Below, piece after piece: positions 53,493-63,945 of a stretch of DNA of 64,000 nucleotides; position 1 is the first letter of the stretch; each line of letters starts with the position of its first letter. The notes beneath the pieces are model-generated. The model searched no databases and was not told where the DNA came from. It saw only the letters and a list, made by a program, of their open reading frames with translations. A program made the translations under genes and the position numbers. Origin of the DNA: Lucinisca nassula (Eukaryota; Mollusca; Bivalvia; Lucinida; Lucinidae); contig OY757020.1 of the NCBI GenBank assembly GCA_963580285.1, positions 104,535,497 through 104,599,496 on the forward strand, written 5' to 3'.

Positions 53493-55802
53493 TATCGTCC
53501 GATAGCTTTGACAAGTTGTTTGTGTAAAACATTGGAGAGAATGATAAACAAGAGATTAGTCTGGTACTTAGAGTCCAACAACCTCATTTCAGAATATCAA
53601 TCGGGCTTTCGTTCGGAACGTAGTACCAATGACAATTTAATAAGACTAGAAACATTTATACGAGATGCTTTTATTAACAAAGAACACGTAGTGGCTGTCT
53701 TTTTCGACTTGGAGAAAGCATATGATACAACATGGCGTTATGGAATATTGAAAGATCTACATAACATTGGCTTAAGAGGAAAACTTCCCAGTTTTATTGA
53801 AAGCTTTTTAGGGGAGCGCATGTTTCAGGTGCGTGTGGGGTCTACCCTGTCAGATTTCTATGATCAAGAACAGGGTGTCCCACAGGGTAGTATTCTTTCA
53901 ACTACGCTATTTAACATCAAAATTAACAATATTGTACAATGTTTGGACGACAAAACTGATTGTTCATTGTATGTTGATGATTTTTGTATATGTTACCGTT
54001 CAAAAAATATGAAAACAATTGAACGAAAGTTACAACAAAATTTAAAAAGGATAGAAGAATGGACTGATAAAAACGGTTTCAAGTTCTCCAAGTCGAAAAC
54101 GCAGTGTGTTCATTTTTGTAAATTACGGAAGAAACACGAACATCCTTCCCTGTTTTTATACGGATCACAAATTCCTGTTGTTGAAGAAGCCAAATTTCTT
54201 GGGGTCATATTTGATCAAAAGTTATCTTTTATTCCACATATTAAATATCTTAAAGCGAAATGCTTAAAAGCTTTGAATCTTTTGAAAGTTTTAGCTCATA
54301 CAAGTTGGGGAGCAGATCGGTATACTTTATTACATCTTTACCGGTCTTTAATAAGATCTAAATTAGATTATGGGTCTGTTGTTTATGGTTCTGCCAGAAA
54401 GTCCTATTTAAAATCCTTGGATACTATCCATCACCAAGGCCTTCGTCTGGCCATGGGAGCCTTCCGTACTTCTCCCGTATTAAGCCTTTATGTAGAAGCA
54501 GGTGAACCATCTTTAACCTCGCGCAGAGAGAAACTTTCTCTTCAGTATGCTATCAGACTTGCTGCAAATCCATCTAACCCGGCATCCAAAATTTCATTTC
54601 GACCTCAATTTGTAGATAAGTATGAAACAAAACCCACAGCAATCAAACCTTTTGGATTACGTATTTTACCACTGCTGGAAAATTCAGGTATCGACCTTAA
54701 AAATATTCAAAAACATGAAACCGCCGAAGTTCCATCTTGGTGTATTAAACAACCTTCTATTCTGTTCGACTTACATGATGGAAAAAAATCCGAATCAAAT
54801 CCAATACTTCTCAAACAAAACTTTCAGGTACTGCAGTCACGTTACAATGATTACCAGCAAGTCTATACTGATGGTTCCAAAGAAGGAGATAAAGTTGGCT
54901 GTGCGTATGTTTCTAAAGATACGCACAAAACCATGCGCCTTCAAGATGGTTCATCTATTTTTACAGCTGAAGCCAAAGCAATAGACCTAGCTTTAGATTT
55001 TATCAGTTCTTCAACAATTCAAAAAGCAATTATATTTTCGGATTCACTTTCTGTGCTTAAGGCTTTAGACCATTCATCATCTAAAAATCCTCAAATTCAA
55101 AAATTGATCGAAAAACATCATGAAATTTCTAAAACACACCAAATCTTGTTTTGTTGGCTTCCGAGCCATATTGGCATTGTCGGCAATGAATATGCTGACA
55201 AGAAAGCAAAGGAATCGCTCAATCTTGATCCATCTGTTTTTAAAATTCCTTTTAACAATTTTAAACCATTTATCAACAGATACATCTTGTCGGAATGGCA
55301 AGGCGAATGGGACCGTGCAATAAATAACAAACTCCATGCCATTAAACCTGTCGTTAGTACAAAATGCTCTCCTCCACAGTTTTCCAGAAAAGAGGACGTA
55401 GTATTAACACGACTGCGCATCGGCCATACTAGAGTTACTCATTCTTATATTTTTAATGGTGATGATCAGCCTTCTTGTGTAGGTTGTGATCAGCCATTCA
55501 CTGTAAAACATATCTTAATTGACTGTGTTGACTTTTCACCCTCACGTATTTTATATTTCAAAGCTGACACTTTGCAACAACTGTTTCGAGATGTACCTGT
55601 TGATAATATTATTTTATTCTTAAAAGAAATTGGACTTTTTCATAAGATTTAACTGTTTCAGATTTTTATACATTATCATTCTGACTTTTTACTTTTAATA
55701 TCATCATAATTATTCATGCCGTTTAACCATCAACCGTTTGACGCTTATGACCCACAAAGAGGGTTGACGCGTCGTTAAACACGAAATCATCATCATCATC
55801 AA
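53493..55802 (+). mobile_element. LINE copy E, 5'-truncated, 13-bp target-site duplication
   Basis: Begins inside the RT domain (TATCGTCCGATAGC) and ends with the 3' UTR (subtype 2) and (CAT)n. Duplication CCACCAAGTTTCA at 53480-53492 and 55803-55815. It interrupts one H4 repeat unit, so it is younger than that array. Confidence 0.96.
53494..55652 (+). pseudogene. LINE E ORF2 fragment: RT core, RNase H, C-terminus
   Basis: The frame is open from the truncation point to the normal stop, and keeps FFDLEKAYD, GVPQGSIL, YVDDFCI, YTDGS, FSDSLSVL, GNEYAD and the C-terminal CX2CX7HX4C. It lacks the endonuclease and N-terminal RT part. The open frame extends upstream by chance into the H4 repeat, giving an apparent 768-aa protein starting at 53346; the first 49 residues are repeat translation and not real protein. 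Confidence 0.92.
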
Positions 55803-56872
55803 CCACCAAGTTTCAGCTTGATAGGATGAAAACTGTAGCAGGAGTTATCCGGAAACGAAAATGTTTACAAAAATTTCAAATGGAAATTACTCTCTTAATA
55901 TTTGGCGGACGTTAATTCTCGAAACTTTACGCACATCTACACATCATGGTCTTACTACCTACCAAGTTTCAGCTTGATCGGATGAAAACTGTAGGATGAG
56001 TTATCCGGAAACGAAAATGTTAACAAAAATTTCAAAGAAGAATAACTCTGTTGATATTTGGCGGCTGTTGATTCTCGAAACTTTACGCACATCTACACAT
56101 CATGGTCTTACTAACTACCAAGTTTCAGCTTGATCGGATGAAAACTGTAGGAGGAGTTTTCCGGAAACGAAAATGTGTTCAAAAATTTCAAAGGGGCATA
56201 ACTCTGTTAATATTTGGCGGACGTTGATTCTCGAAACTTTATGCACATCTACACATCATGGTCTTACTACCTACCAAGTTTCAACTTGATCGGATGAAAA
56301 CTGTAGGAGGAATTATCCGGAAACGAAAATGTTTACAAAAATTTCAAAGGGGCACAACTTTGTTAATATTTGGCGGACGTTGATTCTCGAAACTTTACGC
56401 ACATCTACATATCATGGTCTTACTACCTACCAAGTTTCAGCTTGATCGGATGAAAACTGTAGGAGGAGTTTTCCGGAAACGAAAATGTTTACAAAAATTT
56501 CAAAGGGGCATAACTCTGTTAATATTTGGCGGACGTTGATTCTCGAAACTTTATGCACATCTACACATCATGGTCTTACTACCTACCAAGTTTCAACTTG
56601 ATCCGATGAAAACTGTAGGAGTTATCTAGAAACGAAAATGTTTACAAAAATTTCAAAGGGGCACAACTCTGTTAATATTTGGCGGACGTTGATTCTCGAA
56701 ACTTTACGCACATCTACACATCATGGTCTTACTACCTACCAAGTTTCAGCTTGATTGGATGAAAACTGTAGGAGGAGTTATCCGGAAACGAAAAGTTTAC
56801 GGACGGACGGACGGACAGACGCCGACTCCATAACATAATACGACCGTTTTTTCAAAACGGGCGTATAAAAAT

Positions 56873-57818
56873 TGGGACTGGGTTGTTAATGTCAATCAGA
56901 AACAAAGGCCAGTCTTTGTTTCTTATAACTTGTTTTTACCAAAAAATTTGCTTAATTGAGAGATTTTTAAAAAAAATCTGTTCAGAACATGAATTCAAAC
57001 CCAAATGGACTTGAACATTAGGGGTATACATTTTTTTTCCTTTTGCAAATGTTCCGAACTGAACCAAAACCACAAAAATTGAATTGTTAAATAATCCATT
57101 AATGAAATATACCTTTTATTACATCAAGGACTATCCCAGAGTACAATTTAGTTTCATCTTTGGCTTCATCTAATATCCACTTATGGAGAATGTGGCGTCC
57201 TACAAACTTCACTGTTTTTATGCGGCTTGATCTTCATGATGGTACGGTTTCCTGGAACCAAACATTTTCAAGTAAAATCTTAAAATATACTTGGTCATAT
57301 ACTGCTGTGTGGAATTAATATAATGTTAGTTATGTTATAAGATAACATCTGTTAGTGTCAGCATAAGCACAGTCGGATCTGCATCATCTTCAATGACTGA
57401 AAATGTACATGTTTACATGGTCACAAATCAGAATCAGGTTTTCATGTGTTATTGTTCCAAAAAAATTATTTTTATTGTTATATTATTGAAAGTGGGGGGG
57501 GGGGGAGCAACTGTTAAAACAGTAATTTATCTTCCTTACATTTTGCTTTTCCCTTCCTATAAAGAGGAGAGCATACAATCTTACAACATTAGCTATGGAG
57601 TAAGTCTTGTACATAGTCATTAAAACCTATTGGATCTGTTCACAGCATTCTTTTTAATTTCAAAAATTTTCATTGATGCTGTTAATCAATGATCAAAAGT
57701 CATGATTTACAGCTCATTTACCAAAAATGTATTACCCGAAATGCTAACACACAGTCCACATCTAAAAAAAGTTGCTTCCAAGGAGCAAATTCTTTTCCTT
57801 ACATGAGTTGATGTTACA
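56873..57818. other. AT-rich spacer, nothing recognised
   Basis: Contains a G run near 57495-57505. A 76-aa frame at 57393 has no family resemblance. Confidence 0.35.
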
Positions 57819-57820
57819 TA

Positions 57821-58528
57821 CACCCCAAACCCTTTATAACACTATTTTTGGGGTCCAAAGCAGAAACCATGTTAGTTAAACAACTGTTGTATCCAAACAA
57901 AAATGTTTAGATTATACAGGTGGTCATTTTTCTATATTTATATCTATTGTTATGTATAAGAATTTTTTTTGATCCCTATTTACATGGTGACCTAATAAAG
58001 CTGTTTACATGTATGTATCATATTTAATCCTCTTAAAGTACATTCTAGAAATGAGTCATATAACTGGGTCAGTTGATAAACGAGTTGTTTATCAATGTAA
58101 AGTACTCTGGAATATACCAGAAAGTTGGGGATTGCATATTTATAGAAAAGTGACTAATAATTTTCCACAGCCTTCTAGAATTTTCTTTAGGTCTATAAAA
58201 GAGCTTGATTTTTTTGGTTGGGTCAGACTAAGAGTTTGGGTGTTTTGAATTCAATATTGGATTACTTGTGGATTTTATTCTTAATTAAGGACTGTGGATT
58301 GTGGGATCGAGAGAAATAAATTCATAGAAGGATTTTTCATCCATCTGAGCTAAGTAAACAGTTTAAAAATAATTTGTTAATAAACTTGTTAATTTTTCAA
58401 AAGGCTTGTTTGCTTTATCTTTCTGCTACGCCTGTCTCGTAACACTATACATTTTTGGGATCCATCTGGAAACCGTGTTATATCCAAAACCGTGTTATAA
58501 TGAACCGTGTTATAACGAGGTTGTGGTG
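57821..58528. mobile_element. Degenerate pogo/Tigger-like element
   Basis: Left end CACCCCAAACCCTTTATAAC, right end (inverted) CACCACAACCTCGTTATAAC, each beside TA. The right subterminal region repeats CCGTGTTATA three times. The internal 79-aa frame at 58009 is not recognisable as transposase. Confidence 0.65.
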
Positions 58529-58529
58529 T

Positions 58530-59390
58530 AAATTGGTCAAATGTCCTATCTTTTTGGTTTTCTGTTGTCAGTTAGATTGATTTTCACAAGCACACAATTG
58601 TTAATTATAGCTTGCAGTGCTGTGTTATTCATGCAGAAGTACAGCATACAAATTTTTGGAAAAACTCTTGGACAAATACACTGTATGGAATTAGTGAAGA
58701 CAATATTAATTTTCAAAATGAAATAATACAAATATCAAAAATTTATTCATATCTGCAGCTGTGTTGTTTTCCTGTGAAAAGACCTGCAGCTTGGTAGTAC
58801 ATGTACTAGACTGAAATATCTTCAGTCAACATATGTAAAAACTTACTTCTGTTTCTTTATCCATCTGCTTTGAGGGGCCAGGCTTTGGGTCATTTGTGGG
58901 GCAAGTCTTAGATGTGGTCAGCTTTGAGGACTGTGTTTTGGAAATTGTCACTGGTTTTTGTAGAGCAACGGAGCAATGCTTAGCAGATCCATAGGATCAA
59001 ACTGAAATAAACAGAAAAATCAATCAATATGTGTATGAAGAAATATTTATCTTTTCAATAACAATCATTAAGGGGACACATTTTGAAATGATTCATTTGT
59101 TCCAACTGGTTTTTTTTTTTCCATCCAATATTGATACATTGTTATAATTTTCAATCAAAATATTGGTTGTCTTTAACGGTCTCAATGACAGGATTCTAAT
59201 GAGCATGTACACCCTGTCTTGAATGCAAATAACAAATAATGTATATACACTGAAACTTTGATAACTTTAATACGGATAAATTAATACTTCTTTTAAGGCT
59301 ATGTGACTCTTGGGTTCCAAGAAAACTGTTCTTATAGGTTCATTTATCTATATGTCTACATTAATTTATTAATGTTTGTACAATTCTTAC
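58530..59390. other. Spacer, nothing recognised
   Basis: Short frames on both strands at 58541-58797 overlap each other and show no family features. A half-copy of hairpin family 1 (GATTCTAATGAGCATGTAC) is at about 59190. Confidence 0.35.
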
Positions 59391-59392
59391 TC

Positions 59393-59468
59393 AAAAATGT
59401 ATGATGTGTGCACTTACTAAGATCGCATCATGGAGGCTATTCTAATGAGTACACAAAACCTACATGCA
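59393..59468. repeat. Hairpin family 1, decayed copy
   Basis: AAAAATGTATGATGTGTGCACTTA...ATTCTAATGAGTACACAAAA. Arms are recognisable by comparison with 52328 but mismatched. Confidence 0.65.
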
Positions 59469-59881
59469 TTTCCAAAAAAGTTGATAAGATGTCAATCCCA
59501 GTATGCCTAATTGCTTGTCATTAAGACTAACCGTCAATATTTCAAATGTTCTTTATATCAAACAAAATTTCAGGGTCCCAAGGGTGTTAGAGTATTTGTT
59601 TGTTTTTTTTTTATTTGAAGTTAAACATCAACATCAACACTGTACAAGTCATTTTTGAGACTTTGTTTCCAATTTTGTGGGACTTTAAACAAAATCTGAG
59701 ATGAAATGACATCTCAAACTTTGTGGTTCAAAAATACACAATACGGTTTACCTGTATGCATGACGCTTACAAATTTTCCTGCGCAATCTTAGAACCTATA
59801 ACCATTTTACAAGTACTCAGTAGTGCAAATTTGTTTAAAACAGTTCATAAAATGTGATTAACAGGGATCTTTAATTAACAA

Positions 59882-60025
59882 TTATCCTTCTGATTTAATG
59901 TAGCCACACCCATTTCTGACTTTGAGCCTATCAGATTACTTGATGTAATTTATTCCTACAAATTCATACACTGAAACAGTGTAGATCTAGATCAGATACC
60001 TTCTCCAGGAGCCATCTAATATTCT
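59882..60025. mobile_element. Third MITE relative (45237 family), truncated
   Basis: ATCCTTCTGATTTAATGTAG, GCCACACCCATTTCTGACTT, ATCAGATTACTTGATGTAAT and half of hairpin family 2 (CAGTGTAGATCTAGATCAGA). The right hairpin arm is lost. Confidence 0.6.
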
Positions 60026-60039
60026 TTCCTTCATAAGTT

Positions 60040-60909
60040 AGACTGAAACGGGATAGCTGGCGTTTCATCCAACAGAATCACAACGCGAATATATGAGCGG
60101 GTTGTCTGTCCATCTCTGCCAGTCTGTCCGTCCGTCACCTCTTCAGCTAACACAACCTTGCTGAACTGGTGACGCCTCTTTCTTACAAAGCCCAATCCAG
60201 CCTACTACAACAGTAACATTTTAGGTGTCACAAATTACGGTGATATAAATTTTTGCACAGCGTTATTGTAAAACCGTTAGTTTATTTTTTGCTTCATTTA
60301 AATACATGGTGGTTGAGTGAGATAAAGGTGATGTGTATCTTGTATCACTTGGTTGTCCAAATAATATTGCTGACAGGTGGGCAAGACCTGCTGTCCTTAA
60401 AGCAGTAGGGGTTGATCAAAAGTGTAGTTCTTTCTTTTGGTTTTACACTTTCACAAACTTTCCTCTTTCTCCTCTGTCCCTTACTTTCATCTTATCTATG
60501 GCTTATTCTCGTCAGGCTGTGCTGTCTCGTCAGGTCGTGGCCCAGTGAAATACTGGTAATGAGTGGTAGTACAAGTAAAGATTTGTATAAGAATATTTGA
60601 GCAGATGCTTTTAGAACCTTCAAATATAAAAGCATCAGAAAATTTCATGGCTTTGTTTTATTATAAGAAGAGGTATATTTGAGGAAATCTTATTTTTTGT
60701 AATACCGCCTTTACTTGAAAGTAAATAGCGCACCTCTGTTACCTTGAAGATGATACCTTCAAGATCGTTGACAGGCTCAGATGTTGTTTTGAAATTTGGC
60801 CGGCAATGATTGCTAGACGCTTTGCTGTCATAAAGTAATGCTGTAATGCCATGGTTGCCACGAAACAAGAATTGAATAAAGGTTGCACGACCCGACGAGA
60901 AAATAAAAA
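60040..60909. other. Spacer with a possible HINE scrap near 60100-60165
   Basis: GAGCGGGTTGTCTGTCCATC and GTCTGTCCGTCCGTCACC resemble the 5' part of H1/H2-type elements, but no tandem core or 3' hairpin follows. Frames at 60333 and 60635-60931 are unsupported. Confidence 0.35.
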
Positions 60910-61166
60910 CAGGGATTTTCCTACCCTTCATAATCAGGATCCAGGGGCCGCTGGATTTGGGAAAAACAGCTCGCTAATATTTTAAGTTGGGAATTTAAAT
61001 CAGCTGTAACTTTGCCAATTTTGGTTCGATTCGTGAAATTTTCATCAACATGCAGCACAACATCAGAAATTGGGAAATTTGTTATTAAATTTGGGAATAT
61101 CTGTCTCTAATTGGGAAAAAACTGGGGCCGATTACCGGCCCCAAATTTGCACTAGGAAAATCCCTG
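60910..61166. mobile_element. 257-bp MITE with 14-bp terminal inverted repeats
   Basis: CAGGGATTTTCCTA at the left and TAGGAAAATCCCTG at the right are perfect inverted repeats. The interior carries repeated TTGGGAA words and GGGGCCG. The CAGGG terminus suggests hAT, but no 8-bp duplication is visible. Confidence 0.8.
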
Positions 61167-61388
61167 AAAAATCAAAATGGCGGTTTGGTTTGCTTCTTAG
61201 CCATTAGGCCGTGGTAACTCCCATGTATCGTCTTCGTCAATGGTAGTGTCTTCTAAAAGTATATTATTAGATGCATTTGTGAAGTTCAGAAGTATAGCGG
61301 ATGTGGGTACATATGGAAATGTATAAATTTTTCAACAGAAATATAGGTCATTCAAGTGTAATTTTTGTTTCCACCAATAACTGAAATA
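61167..61388. other. Short spacer
   Basis: No features recognised. Confidence 0.3.
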
Positions 61389-61402
61389 TTGTTGTTTCTT
61401 GG

Positions 61403-61740
61403 TGTGTGTGTGTGTGTGAATTCAGGTTTAACGTCGCTTTCAACAATTTTTCAGTCATATCACGACGTTGTCTGGTTGCGACAGGGAGCTAAATGCTCAC
61501 TTTTATAGTGCTGCCTCACTGAAGTATCATGTCCCAGACACATTACATGATACCACAGCCAGTCACATTATCCTGATAATGGGTCGACCAGTCCTAGCTC
61601 TATCCCATAAATCTGAGTGCCAAGCGAGGAGCAGCTAGAACCATTTTTAACGACTTTGGTATGTCGCGACCCGGGATCGAACCCGTGACCTCCCTTTACC
61701 CGGATCGGACACTCTACCAACTGAGCTATAGGGGCCGGCT
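61403..61740 (-). mobile_element. tRNA-derived SINE, second family, with 14-bp duplication
   Basis: Flanked by perfect TTGTTGTTTCTTGG at 61389-61402 and 61741-61754. On the minus strand the head has box A TAGCTCAGTTGGTAGAGTG and box B GGTTCGATCCC. The body contains GACTGGTCGACCCATTATC, and the element ends TTGAAAGCGACGTTAAACCT and a (CA)n tail. Length is 338 bp. The end GCGACGTTAAAC..GAA resembles the LINE 3' end GCGTCGTTAAACACGAA. Confidence 0.92.
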
Positions 61741-61865
61741 TTGTTGTTTCTTGGAAACATTTACATTGTAACTTAAACCACTAATTCTATGTGATCAATT
61801 TTAATTACAAATAATCTCTTAGGTGATATGCAGCAATATAGATCACAATATATAGCTCCACTCGT

Positions 61866-62008
61866 GGAGCGCTTTGGCGCAGTGGTAGAGCATCCGGTTT
61901 GTTATCGAGAGGAGCCGGGTTCGATCCTCACGTTAGCCAAAATGTTGTGTCCTTGAGCAAGACACTTCATCCACATTGCTTCAAACCAATAAAATAATAA
62001 TAATAAAC
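61866..62008 (+). mobile_element. tRNA-derived SINE, third family
   Basis: Box A-like TTGGCGCAGTGGTAGAGCAT and box B GGGTTCGATCC, then GTGTCCTTGAGCAAGACACT (a core word seen in many animal SINE-like repeats), ending in (AAT)n. Flanking duplication not clear. It is treated as a SINE rather than a tRNA gene because of the long tail and poor acceptor stem. Confidence 0.75.
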
Positions 62009-62110
62009 AAAGTACTAAGTCCTGCTCGTAATGCTCAGATGTGAGTTTGTTGCAGTCTGGCAGTAATAGGAGAAAAAGAGAAATGTGCATGACCTTTCCA
62101 TTACAGATAG

Positions 62111-62560
62111 TTGTGTAATATGAAATGGCAGAAAAGATGGGATGTTGGGACTACAGGAAGACACTTGTTTGAGCTCCGTCCTTCAGTGAATGTGCAGACA
62201 GCTCAAGTACCAAACATTAAGACGCAGAGAATCATTTCTGAGCTCAGAACAGGGTACTGCAGGCTGAATGAGTATAGACATAAGACAGGATTGAAAGAAA
62301 CTCCGAATTGCAACTGTGGAGATCCAGAAAGTGTAAGGCATTTCATAGAAGAATGTGAAATGTATAACGACATCCGTGAGAGGTTGAGGACGAGATTGTT
62401 CTACAGCTGTGGAATCAGTGAATTTACAACAAAACTTTTCCTAGAGGTAACCAAAGAAGACCCTTTAAAACTATATAGAGAAGAAATCAACTCCATTTTT
62501 GAGGAATTTCTGGCAGAAACAGGAAGATTTGATTTGAAAAAACTTCTGAATCTCTACTAA
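62111..62560 (+). pseudogene. C-terminal fragment of another non-LTR ORF2
   Basis: 149 codons with WQKRWDVGTTGRHLFELRPS, IISELRTGYCRLNEYRHKTG, PNCNCGDPESVRHFIEECE (a Cys/His cluster, CX1CX9HX4C) and a helical tail ending in a stop. This is the layout of the region after RNase H in Jockey/R1/CR1-like ORF2 proteins. It is unrelated in sequence to the main LINE family. The first residues are in unrelated DNA, so the ATG at 62111 is probably not real. Confidence 0.75.
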
Positions 62561-62574
62561 AAAGCAAACTTTTT

Positions 62575-62685
62575 TGCTACGGCATTGGGGGAAATACATT
62601 GAAATGGATAGATTCCTTCCTTTGCTACAGAAAGCAACGGGTTGTTGTTAATGGAGAAACTTCAGGGAGGGCTCCAGTCGATTAA
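62575..62685 (+). pseudogene. RT-domain scrap of a non-LTR element
   Basis: A frame without ATG encodes CYGIGGNTLKWIDSFLCYRK, then QRVVVNGETSGRAPV and a stop where SGVPQG would be expected. It matches the block just before the RT B motif of CR1/Jockey-type elements. It lies directly after the C-terminal fragment above, out of natural order. Confidence 0.7.
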
Positions 62686-62689
62686 TGGA

Positions 62690-62775
62690 CATCTCGGCCC
62701 CTAACAAACTCGGCCCCTGACAAACTCAGCCCCTAACAAACTCGGCCCCCAGCCAACTAAGTCCCTATTAACTCA
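62690..62775. repeat. ~17-bp tandem repeat (CTCGGCCCCTAACAAA)
   Basis: About five units with variants CTCAGCCCCTAACAAA and CTCGGCCCCCAGCCAA. Confidence 0.85.
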
Positions 62776-63060
62776 GGTTCTGCCGACGTTTTGGGCCTAA
62801 AATACTATGAATTTTTGTTTCCGAGATCCATTTGGAAGTTGGATAGATAGTTTTAAAGAAAGTTTGAGCATATTTATCGTTTTTAATAAGAAACATTATC
62901 CACGTTAAAAGAAGGCGGAAACCGCTGCTGTAATGAATTGAGTGTGACAGCTCGATATATAATTTGGACCACATGCAACCGAACTTTGACAATGCATAAC
63001 TGGGGTTTACAAGGGTTTATATTATTCATTTTCGTATTGTTCTCTTATTATTTCCAAAAG

Positions 63061-63119
63061 CATAGATTGTTGGTTCTTGTAAGAACCGCGTCGTCGATGC
63101 TGTTTTAACAAGTACCCAA
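63061..63119. repeat. Hairpin family 1, decayed copy
   Basis: CATAGATTGTTGGTTCTTGT...TTTTAACAAGTACCC. Inner arms have mismatches. Confidence 0.7.
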
Positions 63120-63137
63120 ATTGGTTTGCTAAAAAAT

Positions 63138-63204
63138 CATAGATTGTTGGTACGTGTTAGAATCGCCTTGTCAACGTGTTTCTAACATGTACCCACAATC
63201 TATG
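63138..63204. repeat. Hairpin family 1, 67-bp copy
   Basis: CATAGATTGTTGGTACGTGT pairs with ACATGTACCCACAATCTATG; core TTAGAA/TTCTAA kept, with wobble-type mismatches. Confidence 0.85.
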
Positions 63205-63345
63205 TTTATAGAAGAAATATGAAAAATATGCCCAAACATGGAAATGAAAAATAGTGATAGTTTTTTCTCTTTTTTCCCCAAAACATAGCTTACGGGGACT
63301 CGAACCCACAACCTGTATTCCCCTTGTATACACCAGTTTTAAGAA
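63205..63345. other. Spacer with a tRNA-like box B on the minus strand
   Basis: GGGGACTCGAACCCACAACC near 63294-63313 reads as GGTTCGAG-type box B on the minus strand. No convincing box A or cloverleaf, so it is probably a SINE remnant. Confidence 0.35.
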
Positions 63346-63351
63346 ACAAAC

Positions 63352-63487
63352 TTAATTTTTCTGCTGTTCATGAAGGTATGAATGACAGCGTAGAACTAGC
63401 AAAGTTTACATGAATCCCTTCGGGGTCAAGTTACTTTGCAGGCGACCCGCTGCTTTCATATTTTCATGAACAACAGAAAAATAAAAT
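63352..63487. repeat. Foldback element, ~136 bp
   Basis: AATTTTTCTGCTGTTCATGAA at the left pairs with TTCATGAACAACAGAAAAAT at the right, with one extra base. The interior includes CTTCGGGGTCAAGTTACTTT. MITE-like. Confidence 0.75.
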
Positions 63488-63810
63488 TCAATTCTTAAAT
63501 GACCACAACAGTACCTCGTGGATTTAAGTCGGTAAGGCCCCACAGAAGCAAATGACCTATACAATGTTAACGGGGGCGTTGAACCTCAAATCAAACAAAC
63601 AAAATCATTGGTATTAATAGATAAAAACAATCCTTGATTTGTGCATTTATTTCAAGAATAAGCAACAACTTCGTTTCAACAATACAGCACATGTCAAACA
63701 ATGACAAACAGTTTAAATCCTGAGCAGATGGTTCATTAAGAAAACTCGCCTATTCAAATATACTGCAAAAACTTGCCAACAAAAAGGTAAATATTACGAT
63801 GAAAAACACA
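63488..63810. other. Spacer, nothing recognised
   Basis: AT-rich with no supported frame. ACAAACAGTTTAAATCCTGAGC near 63704 may be half of hairpin family 2. Confidence 0.3.
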
Positions 63811-63878
63811 TAGCATTGATTGCACACATTCGTTAAAACCGCCGCCACGAGGAGGCTTTAACGAGTACCCACAGTAGC
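63811..63878. repeat. Hairpin family 1, copy near the right end
   Basis: CACATTCGTTAAAACCGCC and GGAGGCTTTAACGAGTACCC form an imperfect stem. Confidence 0.75.
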
Positions 63879-63945
63879 ATTATTTTAGTCATGAACCGAT
63901 AAATGTAAATATTCGAGTAAAAATATTTCTGTTTACACAACATGG

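Larger units (their letters stand above)
52818..56872 (-). mobile_element. H4: HINE/Helentron-like element with ~155-bp repeats, containing LINE E and a MITE
   Basis: The left end ACAAGAGCTCCGCAAGCGGG (stem GCTCCGC-AA-GCGGGGC with one mismatch) is followed by ATTATACGCCCGT, inversely repeated near 56857 as ACGGGCGTATAA. A GGACGGACGGACGGACAGAC run (56802-56822) sits inside the right end. Repeats of about 155 bp (AAGTTTCAGCTTGATCGGAT, GTTTACAAAAATTTCAAAGG, CGAAACTTTACGCACATCTA) fill 53280-53492 and 55803-56800. Nested insertions are the MITE at 53106 and LINE E at 53493. Without them it would be about 1.6 kb. Confidence 0.8.

Noticed and set aside
60412..60600. Hydrophobic 62-aa frame
   Set aside because: It overlaps another frame on the same strand and its hydrophobicity follows from the T-rich composition.
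61660..61735. Functional tRNA gene on the minus strand
   Set aside because: Boxes A and B are present, but the sequence continues into a SINE body and tail with a 14-bp target duplication.
61868..61942. Functional tRNA gene on the plus strand
   Set aside because: The acceptor stem does not close well and a SINE body with an (AAT)n tail follows.
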